Assembly (NCBI GenBank): GCA_019634915.1
Contig: JAHCAN010000001.1
Span: forward strand, 1 to 64,000
Origin: Steroidobacteraceae bacterium
Lineage (GTDB): Bacteria; Pseudomonadota; Gammaproteobacteria; Steroidobacterales; Steroidobacteraceae
Length of the DNA stretch: 64,000 nt
Direction: 5' to 3'
Shown here: positions 53,569-63,142 of the stretch, in pieces
Position numbering within the stretch: position 1 is the first letter of the stretch
How the letters are laid out: every line of letters begins with the position of its first letter
The notes under the pieces: model-generated
The model's database searches: none
What the model was told of the DNA's origin: nothing
The model's input: the letters and a program-made list of their open reading frames with translations, nothing else
Made by a program: the position numbers and the translations under genes

Positions 53569-54852
53569 CTAGGCGCGGGCGAGCGCCTGGTCGATATCGG
53601 CGATCAGGTCGTCGACATGCTCGATGCCGATCGAGAGCCTGACCATGTCCTCGCTGACGCCCGCCTTCGCGAGTTCCTCGGGCGAGAGCTGGCGGTGCGT
53701 GGTCGAGGCCGGATGGCAGGCAAGCGATTTCGCGTCGCTGATGTTGACGAGACGCGTGAACAGCTCGAGCGCGTCCTGGAAGCGCTCGCCACCGGCCCGG
53801 CCGCTGCGCAGCCCGAAAGTGAGGATGCCGGGCGCCTTGCCGGAGAGATATTTCTTCACGAGCGCGTGGTCCGGGTGCGAGGCGAGGCCCGCATACCGGA
53901 CCCAGCCCACTTTCTCATGGCCCGCGAGATGCTTCGCCACCGCGAGCGCATTCTCGCTGATCCGATCGATGCGCAGCCCGAGCGTCTCGATGCCCTGCAA
54001 CAGCAGGAACGCGTTGAACGGCGAGATCGCGGCTCCGGTATTGCGTAGCGGCACGACGCGCGCGCGGCCGATGTACGCGGCCGCTCCCAGCGCCTCGGTG
54101 TAGACGACGCCATGGTAGCTGACGTCGGGCTCGTTCAGGCGGCGGAAGCGCTGCCTGTGCTCGGCCCACGGGAATTTTCCGGAATCGACGATCGCGCCGC
54201 CGACGCTCGTGCCATGGCCGCCCATGCCTTTCGTCAGCGAGTGCACGATGATGTCGGCACCATGCTCGAACGGGCGGCACAGGTGCGGAGTCGGCACGGT
54301 GTTGTCGACGATCAGCGGCAGGCCATGGGCATGCGCGATCCCCGCGAGCCGCTCGAAGTCGGTTACGTTGCCGAGCGGATTGCCGACCGATTCGCAGAAG
54401 ATCGCCTTGGTGCGCGCATCGATCAGCGGCTCGAAGGCATCCGGCTCGCGGTAATCCGCGAAGCGCACCTCGATGCCGTACTGCGGCAGCGTATGCGCGA
54501 ACAGGTTGTAGGTGCCGCCGTACAGCGTGCTCGCCGCGACGATGTTGTCGCCGGCCTCGGCGATAGTGAGGATCGCATAGGTGACCGCGGCCTGTCCGGA
54601 GGCGAGCGCCAGCGCACCGATGCCCCCTTCCAGTGCGGCGACACGCTGCTCGAGCACCGCCTGCGTCGGGTTCATGATGCGCGTGTAGATGTTGCCTTCG
54701 ACCTTGAGGTCGAACAGGTCCGCGCCGTGCTGCGTGTCGTCGAACGCATAGGCTACGGTCTGGTAGATCGGCACGGCGACCGCGCGGGTGGTCGGATCGG
54801 GCGTGTAACCGCCGTGCACGGCAATGGTTTCGCGTTTCCAGCGCTTCGTCAT
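53569..54852 (-). CDS. metY: O-acetylhomoserine sulfhydrylase (Cys/Met metabolism PLP enzyme)
   Basis: The 427-residue PLP enzyme has the family N-terminus RETIAVHGGYTPDPTTRAVAVP, GNIYTRIMNPT, SGQAAVTYAI and the PLP lysine K208 in VHSLTKGMGGHG. It adds sulfide (or another thiol) to O-acetylhomoserine to give homocysteine for methionine. I prefer ATG at 54852 (MTKRWKR). It sits 18 bases after the nitrilase-like gene and 11 before the ADH gene, so an operon is likely. No SAM riboswitch precedes it, and no MetX gene is in the window. Confidence 0.92.
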   Translation of the reverse strand: MTKRWKRETIAVHGGYTPDPTTRAVAVPIYQTVAYAFDDTQHGADLFDLKVEGNIYTRIMNPTQAVLEQRVAALEGGIGALALASGQAAVTYAILTIAEAGDNIVAASTLYGGTYNLFAHTLPQYGIEVRFADYREPDAFEPLIDARTKAIFCESVGNPLGNVTDFERLAGIAHAHGLPLIVDNTVPTPHLCRPFEHGADIIVHSLTKGMGGHGTSVGGAIVDSGKFPWAEHRQRFRRLNEPDVSYHGVVYTEALGAAAYIGRARVVPLRNTGAAISPFNAFLLLQGIETLGLRIDRISENALAVAKHLAGHEKVGWVRYAGLASHPDHALVKKYLSGKAPGILTFGLRSGRAGGERFQDALELFTRLVNISDAKSLACHPASTTHRQLSPEELAKAGVSEDMVRLSIGIEHVDDLIADIDQALARA

Positions 54853-54870
54853 CGGTCTTTCCACCTCGGG

Positions 54871-56073
54871 TTATTTGCGCGCGGCGCGTCGCTTCAGCAG
54901 CGCACCCGCTTCCTGGTAATCGTTCGGCAGTTCCTCGAGGAAGCCGTTCGGCTTGACCGAAGGCACGTACTGCTGGAAGACCGGCAGCAACAGCGCCATC
55001 GGGTACTCCGCCGGCGAGCGCGTCTTGCGGAAGTCGCCGATCGGCACGCGCGCGCTGACGATGTCCTCGTGGTGATTGGCCGACTTGGCGAGCGGCGTGC
55101 CGCGCGGATCGACGATCGCCGTGCCCTCGTCGCGGGCGCCGACGGCTTCGGCAAACCCCGGATTGTCCGGCGACACCGAGTTGCCGACGCCGACACAGTA
55201 GGTCCGCGTCGCGCGCGCCGTCTGCATCGCCTGCTCCGAATTCGATGCGCCGGTGACCGTCAGGATCAGGATCTCGGCACCCTTCAGCGCGAGCGCCTGG
55301 TAGAGCATCGGCTCGAGACCCACGGCGGTCATTGCGATGTTGCCGATGTCGGTGCGTGCGACCGGCAAGGTTGCATCCCAGCCGTACATCTCGACGTAGC
55401 GGTCGAGCACGTCGTACACCGTGGTGCCGATCAGGCCGATGCCGCCGAAAGCGCCGAGGATGTTGCGCGCCTTCCACTGCTTGCTGACGATGTTGCCGTC
55501 GGGCCCGATGATCACCGACATGTTGATCACGTGGTTCGGCCAGTCCCTGTCGCGGGCGTAGCAGCCGAAGGCGATGTAGCAGCCGTAGTGCTTCGCGCGC
55601 TCGCCGATCACGGCGGATTCCGGCCCGGGCAGATCGAAGGCGATTTTCTGCAGCTCCGCGCGATTCCACGGCTGCCAGCCCTGGATCGGGAATTCGTGCA
55701 TGCAGATCAGGTCCTGGCTCGCGCCCCAGCGCCGCTCTCCGCCCCATTCGGGGGCCGAGCCCTGCGCGTAGTCGATCAGCTTCACGACGTGCACGAGATT
55801 GCGCTTCATCGTCGCGTCACGGTTCTTCACGTCGACGGACATCAGCCGCGACTGCAGCGCCGACACGTTGATCGCCTGCTGGCGCAGCGGCACGGTGTCG
55901 TACGCGCCGTTCTTCATCACCGATACCGCGCCGGCGCCACCGCCCGTTGCGGCGACCGACGTGTTCCCGGCCGCCCACACCGGGCGCGCACCCAGCGCAC
56001 CGAGGCCAGCCACACCGGCGCCTGCGAGGAGATCACGGCGCGAGACCGCGCGACGGGAAGGTGTCTGCTTCAT
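54871..56073 (-). CDS. Tat-exported nitrilase-superfamily protein, likely without the catalytic Cys
   Basis: The 400-residue protein has a Tat signal (SRRDLLAGAG at 11-20, then hydrophobic stretch, cleavage near AA-G36). The nitrilase fold is clear: candidate Glu E127 (CMHEFPIQGW), Lys K201 (SKQWKARN) and the strand-helix of the third site. There the usual ICYD reads MTAV (T249), so the nucleophilic Cys seems missing, while ALALKGAEILILT matches the surroundings. It may be an inactive scaffold or use a different chemistry. A role in the adjacent sulfhydrylase/ADH operon is unclear. Periplasmic location is predicted by the twin arginines. Confidence 0.8.
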   Translation of the reverse strand: MKQTPSRRAVSRRDLLAGAGVAGLGALGARPVWAAGNTSVAATGGGAGAVSVMKNGAYDTVPLRQQAINVSALQSRLMSVDVKNRDATMKRNLVHVVKLIDYAQGSAPEWGGERRWGASQDLICMHEFPIQGWQPWNRAELQKIAFDLPGPESAVIGERAKHYGCYIAFGCYARDRDWPNHVINMSVIIGPDGNIVSKQWKARNILGAFGGIGLIGTTVYDVLDRYVEMYGWDATLPVARTDIGNIAMTAVGLEPMLYQALALKGAEILILTVTGASNSEQAMQTARATRTYCVGVGNSVSPDNPGFAEAVGARDEGTAIVDPRGTPLAKSANHHEDIVSARVPIGDFRKTRSPAEYPMALLLPVFQQYVPSVKPNGFLEELPNDYQEAGALLKRRAARK

Positions 56074-56192
56074 GTTGCTGTCGCTCCGTTGCGGGAATCG
56101 CCGGACACTAGCATCGGCGGCACGCCGGGGACAATGGTACGGCGCGGCGCCCGGATGCCTTTCGCCGGGCGAATTCGCATGATGGTGGTCGC

Positions 56193-56807
56193 TCAGTGGT
56201 GAGCGTCTGTGTCGACAGGCGATCCGCTCCCGGCATCGGAAGGCGGTGCGGAAGCACCGAAATACCTGACATACTCGCGCTGCAGCCCGGCGAGCCGCGA
56301 ATCCTGCGCCGCCGCGGCGGTGAACTCTCCGGCCGTCGACTTCAGCCACTCGAGGCCTTCCTTGCCGAGCCCGTAGGTCACGTCGTCCTTCGCCCAGATG
56401 TTGATCGCGCGCGTGAAGTTGCGCTGGTACGACCAGCTCGCGAGCGCCTTGCCCTGCACGCGCACCTCATAGGTCACGACGAAGCTGTTGTTGGTGACGA
56501 CCGGCAGCAGGCCGAGCGTGCCGCCCGACCAGATCGCCGACAGCAGGCCTGCGGCCTTGCCGCCCGCGGTGGGCCGCAGCGTGTGCACGACGCGCAGCGT
56601 GATCGGCGAACCGACGAGCTCGCGATCCAGCTGCGCGAAAACCGGGCTCGCCTTCACCAGCCGGAACAGCTCGTCGTTTGCGATCGAGCTGGCGAAATTC
56701 ATCGCCGGCAGCGCGCCCTGCGGGCCGTCCGCCGCGGCCGGTGCAATCGGCGCGACGCAGCACGCGCAGAGAAAGAGCAGCCGAAGCCCTGTTGAACGCG
56801 CGCTCAT
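56193..56807 (-). CDS. Exported protein of unknown function
   Basis: The 204-residue protein has an N-terminal signal (LRLLFLCACCVAPIAPAAA) with several Cys; a lipobox is possible (LCAC) but not typical. The mature part includes TNNSFVVTYEVRVQGKALAS and WAKDDVTYGLGKEGLEWLK, with no domain I recognise. Its start overlaps the serine protease stop by four bases (ATGA), so it is translated with the protease and may be its substrate, inhibitor or membrane partner. It ends with a His/Asp tail. Confidence 0.75.
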   Translation of the reverse strand: MSARSTGLRLLFLCACCVAPIAPAAADGPQGALPAMNFASSIANDELFRLVKASPVFAQLDRELVGSPITLRVVHTLRPTAGGKAAGLLSAIWSGGTLGLLPVVTNNSFVVTYEVRVQGKALASWSYQRNFTRAINIWAKDDVTYGLGKEGLEWLKSTAGEFTAAAAQDSRLAGLQREYVRYFGASAPPSDAGSGSPVDTDAHH

Positions 56808-58021
56808 TGGTAGCAGCTCAGTTGCAAGACCGCGGAGAGCGCCGCGGCGTTCACGTCCCGCAACTCGCCCGCCGGCCGGGGTTCGACCTCGGTGAACGGT
56901 ACGCGTGAATCGCGCAGGAACATCGCCGCATAGCGTGCATCGAGCGCGAAGTTCACGTTCTGCGGCAGCAGCCCCTCCTTGATCAGCGCCGCGGCATTCA
57001 GCGTACCGACCGTGATGCCGAGCAGCTCGCCGCCGTCGGAGACGACCGGGCCGCCGCTCGAGCCCGGCTGGATCGGCGCCGAGAACTGGAACAGGCCGAG
57101 CGAGCCCTTGAGTCCGCCGTAGGCGCTGACATTGCCGCGGGTCAGGTTCGCCGAAGACGACAGCAGGCCATGCAGCGGATAGCCGACGTTGGTGACGGCT
57201 TCGCCGAGCACGATCTCCTGCCCGGCGCGCAGCGGCAACGCGTGTTCGGTCGCCTGTCCCGAGTCGACGACCGCGAGATCGAGCAGATCGCTCGCGGCGC
57301 GCAGCATGACCGGGATCTTGCGGCCGTCCTTTTCCGCCTCGATCAGCAGGCAGTCGCGCAGCACGTGGGCGGCGGTCAGCATCTGGCCGTCCGGGTTCAC
57401 GTAGAAGGCGGTGCCGGTGCTCGCCGGCGTCTCGCGATCGACCAGCAGGGCACGGTCGATGCGCGCAAGCTCGCCGGCCGGAGGATATTTCGTCGCGTTC
57501 GGTGCGAGATTCTGCAGCAGCTCGATCAGCACCGCCTGCGTTGCGCGGAACGCGGCATTGGTGAAACCGCCGAGCGGCCCGGCGGAGTTGAGGCCCACGG
57601 ACTGCGACAGCGTGCCCTCGAGCAGCAGCTCCGCGCCTGCGCCGAGGACGCGGTAGCGCAGGTCGAGACGCAGGTTGCCGGCTTCGACGCTCCACTTCGG
57701 ATGGATCGCGAGCAGCAGGCCGTAGGCGCCCGCGTAGTTTTCGTCGACCTCGAGCACCTGCAGGAAGAACTTGCGCCCGACTTCGCGCCGCGCCTCGTCG
57801 AGCGCCTTGCCCGGCTCGGCCCAGAGCTGCATCGAGCTGACATAAAAACGCGACTCGAGCTCGCCCGCCGGAATATAGATCGCCAGGGCCGTGTCGTTCG
57901 GAACCGGCACGCCCTTCGGCAGCAGCACGCCCTTCGGCAACGGGCTTTCGGCCGTGGCCGCGACGGTCCCGCCCGGACCGGCGATCAGCACGGCAAGGCA
58001 AGCGAGAGCGGCAATTCGCAT
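56804..58021 (-). CDS. Exported trypsin-like serine protease
   Basis: The 405-residue protein has a signal peptide (ACLAVLIAGPGGTVA). An N-terminal 190-residue region of unknown type precedes a chymotrypsin-fold domain with the catalytic triad H219 (TAAHVL), D248 (LLDLAV) and S322 (GSSGGP). It has no PDZ domain, unlike DegP/DegS. It probably acts in the periplasm or is surface-linked. It follows the TonB receptor by 41 bases and precedes the small exported protein, so the three probably form one operon. Confidence 0.87.
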   Translation of the reverse strand: MRIAALACLAVLIAGPGGTVAATAESPLPKGVLLPKGVPVPNDTALAIYIPAGELESRFYVSSMQLWAEPGKALDEARREVGRKFFLQVLEVDENYAGAYGLLLAIHPKWSVEAGNLRLDLRYRVLGAGAELLLEGTLSQSVGLNSAGPLGGFTNAAFRATQAVLIELLQNLAPNATKYPPAGELARIDRALLVDRETPASTGTAFYVNPDGQMLTAAHVLRDCLLIEAEKDGRKIPVMLRAASDLLDLAVVDSGQATEHALPLRAGQEIVLGEAVTNVGYPLHGLLSSSANLTRGNVSAYGGLKGSLGLFQFSAPIQPGSSGGPVVSDGGELLGITVGTLNAAALIKEGLLPQNVNFALDARYAAMFLRDSRVPFTEVEPRPAGELRDVNAAALSAVLQLSCYQ

Positions 58022-58062
58022 GCCGCATTCTATGGGGAATCGCTGCGACTTGCGGCAAAACC

Positions 58063-60123
58063 TCAGGGCAGTACGTAGCGCAGTTTCGCGTACCAGCTGC
58101 GGCCGGGCTCCGGAAAGCCCCAGGCGAGCTCGTATTCCTCGTCGGTGAGGTTGCGTCCGCCGACCGCCGCCTGCCAGCCCGAGGGGCCGCGATATTCGAT
58201 CTGCAGATTGGCGAGCGTGTACTGCCCGGTGCGGGTATATGCGCCACCGGTCAGGTCGGACCAGCGATCATCGGCGTACTCGATGCTCGGCATGATCGTG
58301 AACGCGGGCCACGGCTGCCAGGCGAGAAACAGCAAGGCCTGATTCTCCGGCGTGCCCACGGCACGCAGCCCGGGCTGCAGCGGATCGCGGATCCTCCTCT
58401 GCATGTGCGTGTAGTGCCCGCCGACCCTCAGGCTCGCGTTCAGCTGCGTGTCGGCCGCGAGCTCCGCGCCGTAGTACTCGCCATCGCCGACGTTGCGCGT
58501 CTGCGTGAGCTGCGGCGGCCCCGGATCGGCCACTACGGTCTGGATCATGTCGAGGACGTCGTTATAGAAGAGTGCCGCGTACAGGTGGGCGCCGCCATCG
58601 AGGTCGGCGTTCCAGCGCAGTTCGTAGTTGACGCCACGCTCCGGGTCGAGGTCGGGATTCGGCAACGCCATGCCGAAGCGCGTGCTGTAACGCTCGAACA
58701 GCGTCGGAAACCGGGTGCGGTCGGAAACGCTCGCCGCGAACTCGCGCCCCGGTGCATAGCGCCAGCGCAGCATCGCCTGGCCGTTGAAGGCATGGCTGCC
58801 GCCGACCGGATAGTCGAACACGCCGCTCGTCGCGTTGTACTCCTGCGCCTCGTCGATGTCGTTGCGGTCGTAGCTCACGCCGAACACGACATCGAGCGTG
58901 TCGGTGGCTGCGATCGTGTCCTCGAGCGCGAGCGACCAGGTCTCCTCGAGCGTGCCCTGCCTCGGTTCGATCGAGCGCAGTGTCGGGTGGGTCGGCCGGT
59001 TGATGTTGTACTCGGTGTGCTCGTCACGGCGGTAGTGAACGGCCACGCGCAGCGCATGGCGGCCGGCGAGCCGGCCGCCGATCTCGACGCTGCCGCCATA
59101 GCCCTCGTCGGCATAGATGCTGCGAAAGCGCCCGTTGTTGGACTGCGTGGTGTAGCTCGCGTCGTCGAATGCATCGAGCGCGTTGTCGAACGTGTTGTAG
59201 AACAGGCGCGTCTTGAGCCAGGCGGTCTCGCCGAGCTGCGTGCTCGACAGCCAGTAGAGGCTTTCGATGTCCCACCACGGCCAGCGCCAGTAGCTGTTCG
59301 GCGGCACCGGCGGGTCGTTGTACACGTTGAGCGGCGCGCCTTTGCGCCCCGACTGGCTGGTGTAGCTCAGGCTGTACTCGTCGGTGGCGTTCGGCGTATA
59401 GCCGGCCTTCAGGTTGACGCGGTAATCGCGGTTGTCGGAGCCGTTGCGGTCGCCGCCGTCCTCGATCGTCGTCGGCGTGAAGCTGCCCGGCAGCGTCCAG
59501 TGGTCGCGATCGAGATAGCTGCCCGACGCCTGCAGGTAATACTGCGGCTGGCGCGTGCCGATCGAGAGTGCGGCGCCCGAGCTGTCGGTGCCGCCATCGC
59601 GGCCCGCCGACAGCGCGATGCGGGCGTCCACTTCGAAGGCCTTCACCGGCTTCCTGGTGACGAGATTGATCGCGCCGCCGAGGCCGCCCGGCCCATCGAT
59701 CACCGACGCATAGCCCTTCTGCACCTGGATCTCGGCGAGGTCCTGGGTCAGGAAGCGGCTGAAATCGAGCCGGTTGTCGGCCGGCAGGTAGACGCGGATG
59801 CCGTCGATCGACAGCGGTACCTGCCAGCGGCCATAGCCGCGCACCAGGATGTCGTGCTCGTTGCGCCGGCCGTTCGCGTCGAAATTGCCGGTGACTCCGG
59901 GGATCAGTGCGACGGCCCGATCGAGCGTATCCAGATTGAATGCCCAGGTCGCGTCGTTGGTGACGGTCGGATCGCCGATCACACCGGGCTGGAGGCGGGC
60001 CGCCGTGATCGTGATCTGCCCGAGGGCAAACGCGCCGTCCCCGGCGTCCCTGTCGTCGGCGTGCACCGCCAGCGCACACAGGCAGAGCGGGAACAGCGCG
60101 AGTCGTCGGGCGTGCGGGATCAT
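58063..60123 (-). CDS. TonB-dependent outer-membrane receptor (second)
   Basis: The 686-residue receptor has a signal peptide (ending AVHAD), a TonB-box-like QITITAARL, a plug domain with ILVRGYGRWQVPLSIDGIRV, and a barrel with typical receptor strands. The plug motif VIDGPGGLGGAINLVTRKP resembles siderophore, heme or cobalamin receptors. The C-terminus ends in Pro rather than an aromatic residue, which is uncommon for BAM recognition. Size (686) is in the range of small siderophore receptors. The ligand is not known. The ATG at 60123 is preceded by an AT-rich region with a near-palindrome. Confidence 0.88.
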   Translation of the reverse strand: MIPHARRLALFPLCLCALAVHADDRDAGDGAFALGQITITAARLQPGVIGDPTVTNDATWAFNLDTLDRAVALIPGVTGNFDANGRRNEHDILVRGYGRWQVPLSIDGIRVYLPADNRLDFSRFLTQDLAEIQVQKGYASVIDGPGGLGGAINLVTRKPVKAFEVDARIALSAGRDGGTDSSGAALSIGTRQPQYYLQASGSYLDRDHWTLPGSFTPTTIEDGGDRNGSDNRDYRVNLKAGYTPNATDEYSLSYTSQSGRKGAPLNVYNDPPVPPNSYWRWPWWDIESLYWLSSTQLGETAWLKTRLFYNTFDNALDAFDDASYTTQSNNGRFRSIYADEGYGGSVEIGGRLAGRHALRVAVHYRRDEHTEYNINRPTHPTLRSIEPRQGTLEETWSLALEDTIAATDTLDVVFGVSYDRNDIDEAQEYNATSGVFDYPVGGSHAFNGQAMLRWRYAPGREFAASVSDRTRFPTLFERYSTRFGMALPNPDLDPERGVNYELRWNADLDGGAHLYAALFYNDVLDMIQTVVADPGPPQLTQTRNVGDGEYYGAELAADTQLNASLRVGGHYTHMQRRIRDPLQPGLRAVGTPENQALLFLAWQPWPAFTIMPSIEYADDRWSDLTGGAYTRTGQYTLANLQIEYRGPSGWQAAVGGRNLTDEEYELAWGFPEPGRSWYAKLRYVLP

Positions 60124-60149
60124 GGTGGGGGCCTCACGGTGATTCGTTG

Positions 60150-60163
60150 TATTCAATTGTATA
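60150..60163. promoter_or_regulatory. AT-rich near-palindrome between TonB receptor and dsbA
   Basis: TATTCAATTGTATA is a 14-base imperfect palindrome in an AT-rich patch 27 bases upstream of the TonB receptor start and about 70 bases before dsbA. It does not match a Fur box. It may be a promoter element and operator for the receptor operon. Confidence 0.3.
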
Positions 60164-60232
60164 TAGCGCACCGGAAAACCCACAGCTGCGTAGTTGCCGC
60201 TAGAATATTGACGCCCATCAAGCGAGGTGCCC

Positions 60233-60925
60233 GTGAAGCCGATCCGCCACGCTCCCGTACTGGTGCGCGCGCTCGCCGGCGCGTTGCTGGCCTGCGCCGC
60301 CGCGACTGCCATCGCCGCCGATGCGCCATGGATCGAAGGCCGCCACTACCTGCCGGTCGAGCCGCCGGTGCCCACGCACGTGCCGCCGGGCAAGGTCGAG
60401 GTCGTCGAGGTGTTCTCGTTCGGCTGCCCGGCCTGCAACCAGTTCGAGCCGATCATGCAGCAGATCAAGGCCGGGCTGCCGCCCGAGGCGGAGGTCGTGT
60501 ACGTGCCGGCCTCGTGGAATGCCGCCGAATCCTGGCCGCTGTTCCAGCGCGCGTTCCACGTCGCGCAGGCCCTCGGCATCGAGGCGCAGGTCCACGAAGC
60601 GATGTACGCGGCGATCTGGAAGACCGGTGAACTCGCGGTGGTCGACCCGGTGACCCACCGGCTCAAGGTACCGCAGCCGACCATGGGCCTCGTCGCCCGC
60701 TTCTTCGCACGCACGGCCGGCGTGACCCAGCAGGCCGTGCTCGATGCGGCCCAGTCGTTCTCGGTCGACATGAAAATGATGGAGTCGGACCAGCTCGTCA
60801 AAGCCTACGGCGTCGAGGGCACGCCGACGCTGATCGTCGCGGGCAAGTACCGGGTCGTGAACTCGAGCGTGCGCAGCGTCGGGGAGCTGACCGACCTGGT
60901 GCGCTACCTCGTCGAACGCAACTGA
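60233..60925 (+). CDS. dsbA: Thiol:disulfide interchange protein DsbA
   Basis: The 230-residue periplasmic oxidase has a signal peptide (cleavage near AIAAD30), a thioredoxin fold with CPAC at residues 65-68 (E. coli has CPHC) and the cis-Pro loop VEGTPTLIV. It oxidises cysteine pairs in exported proteins. I prefer the GTG at 60233, which has GCGAGG five bases upstream; a GTG at 60227 in frame would add two residues. It precedes the cbb3 oxidase operon, whose cytochrome c subunits need thiol redox control for heme attachment. Confidence 0.93.
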   Translation: MKPIRHAPVLVRALAGALLACAAATAIAADAPWIEGRHYLPVEPPVPTHVPPGKVEVVEVFSFGCPACNQFEPIMQQIKAGLPPEAEVVYVPASWNAAESWPLFQRAFHVAQALGIEAQVHEAMYAAIWKTGELAVVDPVTHRLKVPQPTMGLVARFFARTAGVTQQAVLDAAQSFSVDMKMMESDQLVKAYGVEGTPTLIVAGKYRVVNSSVRSVGELTDLVRYLVERN

Positions 60926-61032
60926 GAGTCACTCGCGCCGCAATCCGCGGCTGGCCGATGGCCGTACTATCCACGGCTGCCGGGCGCTTGCACCGCGCGC
61001 GATAATGGGCCCGTCAGCCATGGAGTCGCCGC

Positions 61033-62502
61033 ATGTCTTCCGAAACTGAGACCTACAATGACCAGGTCGTGCGCCTGTTCCTGCTCGCGGCTGCGATCTG
61101 GGGCGTCATCGGCATGGGCGTCGGGGTATTCATCGCCGCGCAGCTCGCCTGGCCGGCGCTCAACTTCGACACGCCCTGGCTCACGTTCAGCCGGCTGCGC
61201 CCCGACCATACGTTCGGCGTGATCTTCGCATTCGGCGGTTCGGCGCTGATGGGCACCTGCTACTACGTCGCGCAGCGCACCGGCCACACGCGCCTTGCGC
61301 TGCCGCGCCTCGCGAACTTCACGTTCTGGGGCTGGCAGCTGGTCGTGATCCTCGCGATGGTCTCGATGCCGCTCGGCTACACGCAGAGCAAGGAATACGC
61401 CGAGCCCGAATGGCTGATCGACCTGCTGGTCGCGGCCGTGTGGGTCAGCTTCGGCGTGGTGTTCTTCGCGACGCTCGCGAAGCGGCGCATCAAGCATATC
61501 TACGTCGCGAACTGGTATTACGGCGCTTTCATCATCGCGGTCGGCCTGCTGCACATCGTCAACAACATCGTGCTGCCGGTGTCGCTGACCAAGTCCTATC
61601 CGGTGTACTCGGGGACCGTCGACGCGATGGTGCAGTGGTGGTACGGACACAATGCCGTCGCGTTCTTCCTGACCGCGGGCTTCCTCGGCATGATGTACTA
61701 CTTCGTGCCGCGGCAGGCGCAGCAGCCGCTGTGGAGCTATCGCTTCTCGATCGTCAATTTCTGGGCGCTGATCTCGGTGTACATGTGGGCCGGCTCGCAC
61801 CACCTGCTGTTCACCGCGCTGCCCGACTGGGTGCAGTCGGTCGGCATGGCCTTCTCGGTGCTGCTGCTGATGCCGAGCTGGGGCTCGGCCGCCAACGGCC
61901 TGTTCACGTTCAACGGCGCCTGGCAGCGCGTCGCGTCCGACCCGGCCGCGAAGTTCATGGTGATGGCACTGGTGTTCTACGCGGCCTCGACCACCGAGGG
62001 CTCGCTGATGGCGGTGAAGACCGTCAATTCGCTCTCGCACTACACCGACTGGACCGTCGCGCACGTGCACTCCGGCTCGATCGGCTGGGTCGCGATGATC
62101 ACGATCGGCTCGCTCTACGCGATGGCGCCACGCGCGCTCGGCCGTCCGGCGATGCATTCGAAGCGCGGCATGGAACTGCACTTCTGGATGCACACGGCGG
62201 GTCTCGTGATGTATGTCGCGTCGATGTGGACCGCCGGCGTCACCGAAGGGCTGATGTGGCGCGCGACCGACGCGACCGGCGCCCTCGTCTACCCGTTCAT
62301 CGACAGCCTGATCGCGGTGCGGCCGTTCTACCTGATCCGCTTCCTCGGCGGCGCGCTGGTGCTCGGCGGCATGGTCGTGATGGCGTGGAACCTGTGGCAC
62401 ACGGCCGCCGACGCGCGCGCGCGGCTGGTGAAGCCGATCCCGGTGCCGATCCCCGAGCCCGAGCCGCTGCAGGTGCCCGCGCCGGTGCCGGCGCGGGTCT
62501 GA
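61033..62502 (+). CDS. ccoN: cbb3-type cytochrome c oxidase subunit I
   Basis: The 489-residue C-family heme-copper subunit has the cbb3 features: RPDHTFGVIFAFGG, the copper His in WWYGHNAVAFFLTAG, the copper His pair in WAGSHHLLF and the heme pair VAHVHSGSIGW. It reduces oxygen at very low concentration. GGAG lies seven bases before the ATG. It is followed by ccoO, ccoQ and ccoP. A GATAAT -10-like sequence lies at 61001-61006 with no clear -35 box, and no FNR box is seen in 60926-61032. Confidence 0.96.
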   Translation: MSSETETYNDQVVRLFLLAAAIWGVIGMGVGVFIAAQLAWPALNFDTPWLTFSRLRPDHTFGVIFAFGGSALMGTCYYVAQRTGHTRLALPRLANFTFWGWQLVVILAMVSMPLGYTQSKEYAEPEWLIDLLVAAVWVSFGVVFFATLAKRRIKHIYVANWYYGAFIIAVGLLHIVNNIVLPVSLTKSYPVYSGTVDAMVQWWYGHNAVAFFLTAGFLGMMYYFVPRQAQQPLWSYRFSIVNFWALISVYMWAGSHHLLFTALPDWVQSVGMAFSVLLLMPSWGSAANGLFTFNGAWQRVASDPAAKFMVMALVFYAASTTEGSLMAVKTVNSLSHYTDWTVAHVHSGSIGWVAMITIGSLYAMAPRALGRPAMHSKRGMELHFWMHTAGLVMYVASMWTAGVTEGLMWRATDATGALVYPFIDSLIAVRPFYLIRFLGGALVLGGMVVMAWNLWHTAADARARLVKPIPVPIPEPEPLQVPAPVPARV

Positions 62503-62512
62503 GGAGCACACG

Positions 62513-63142
62513 ATGGCAAAGGGCTACAGGTATTTCGAGGCGATCGAAAAGCATGCCGGCAAGCTCGGCATCTTCACGGCGATCATGGTGTCGATCGGCG
62601 GGCTCGCGGAGATCACGCCGCTGTTCGTCGAAGCGCATGCGATCACCGCGGCGGAGGGCGTGAAGCCCTACGATCCGCTGCGGCTCGCCGGCAAGGACAT
62701 CTACGTGCGCGAGGGCTGCTACCTCTGCCACACACAGATGATCCGCTCGCTGCGCGCCGAAACGCAGCGCTACGGCGACTACTCGGTATCGAGCGAGTCG
62801 GTCTACGACCGGCCGCACCAGTGGGGTTCCAAGCGCACCGGGCCCGATCTCGCGCGTGTCGGCGGCAAATACTCGGACGACTGGCAGCGGCTGCACCTGA
62901 TGGATCCGCGCGCCGTCGTCGGCGAATCCAACATGCCGGGCTACCCGTGGCTCGCCGACGAGCCGGTCGACGCCGCGGACATCGTCGCGCGCATGCGCAC
63001 GTTGAAGCGGCTCGGCGATCCGTACACCGACGCTGATATCGCCGCGGCGCCCGAGGCACTCGACGGCAGGACCGCGATGGACGCGCTGGTCGCCTATCTG
63101 CAGGGACTCGGCGTGCGTCCCGATGCGGAGGCCGCGCCATGA
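62513..63142 (+). CDS. ccoO: cbb3-type oxidase mono-heme cytochrome c subunit II
   Basis: The 209-residue protein has one membrane helix near the N-terminus (AGKLGIFTAIMVSIGGLAEI), a heme c site CYLCH (GCYLCHTQMIRS) and the axial Met-rich segment NMPGYPWL. It carries electrons to CcoN. It follows ccoN by ten bases, and its stop overlaps ccoQ by four. Confidence 0.95.
   Translation: MAKGYRYFEAIEKHAGKLGIFTAIMVSIGGLAEITPLFVEAHAITAAEGVKPYDPLRLAGKDIYVREGCYLCHTQMIRSLRAETQRYGDYSVSSESVYDRPHQWGSKRTGPDLARVGGKYSDDWQRLHLMDPRAVVGESNMPGYPWLADEPVDAADIVARMRTLKRLGDPYTDADIAAAPEALDGRTAMDALVAYLQGLGVRPDAEAAP

Noticed and set aside
60926..61032. FNR box expected upstream of ccoN
   Set aside because: No sequence close to TTGAT-N4-ATCAA is present in this gap.
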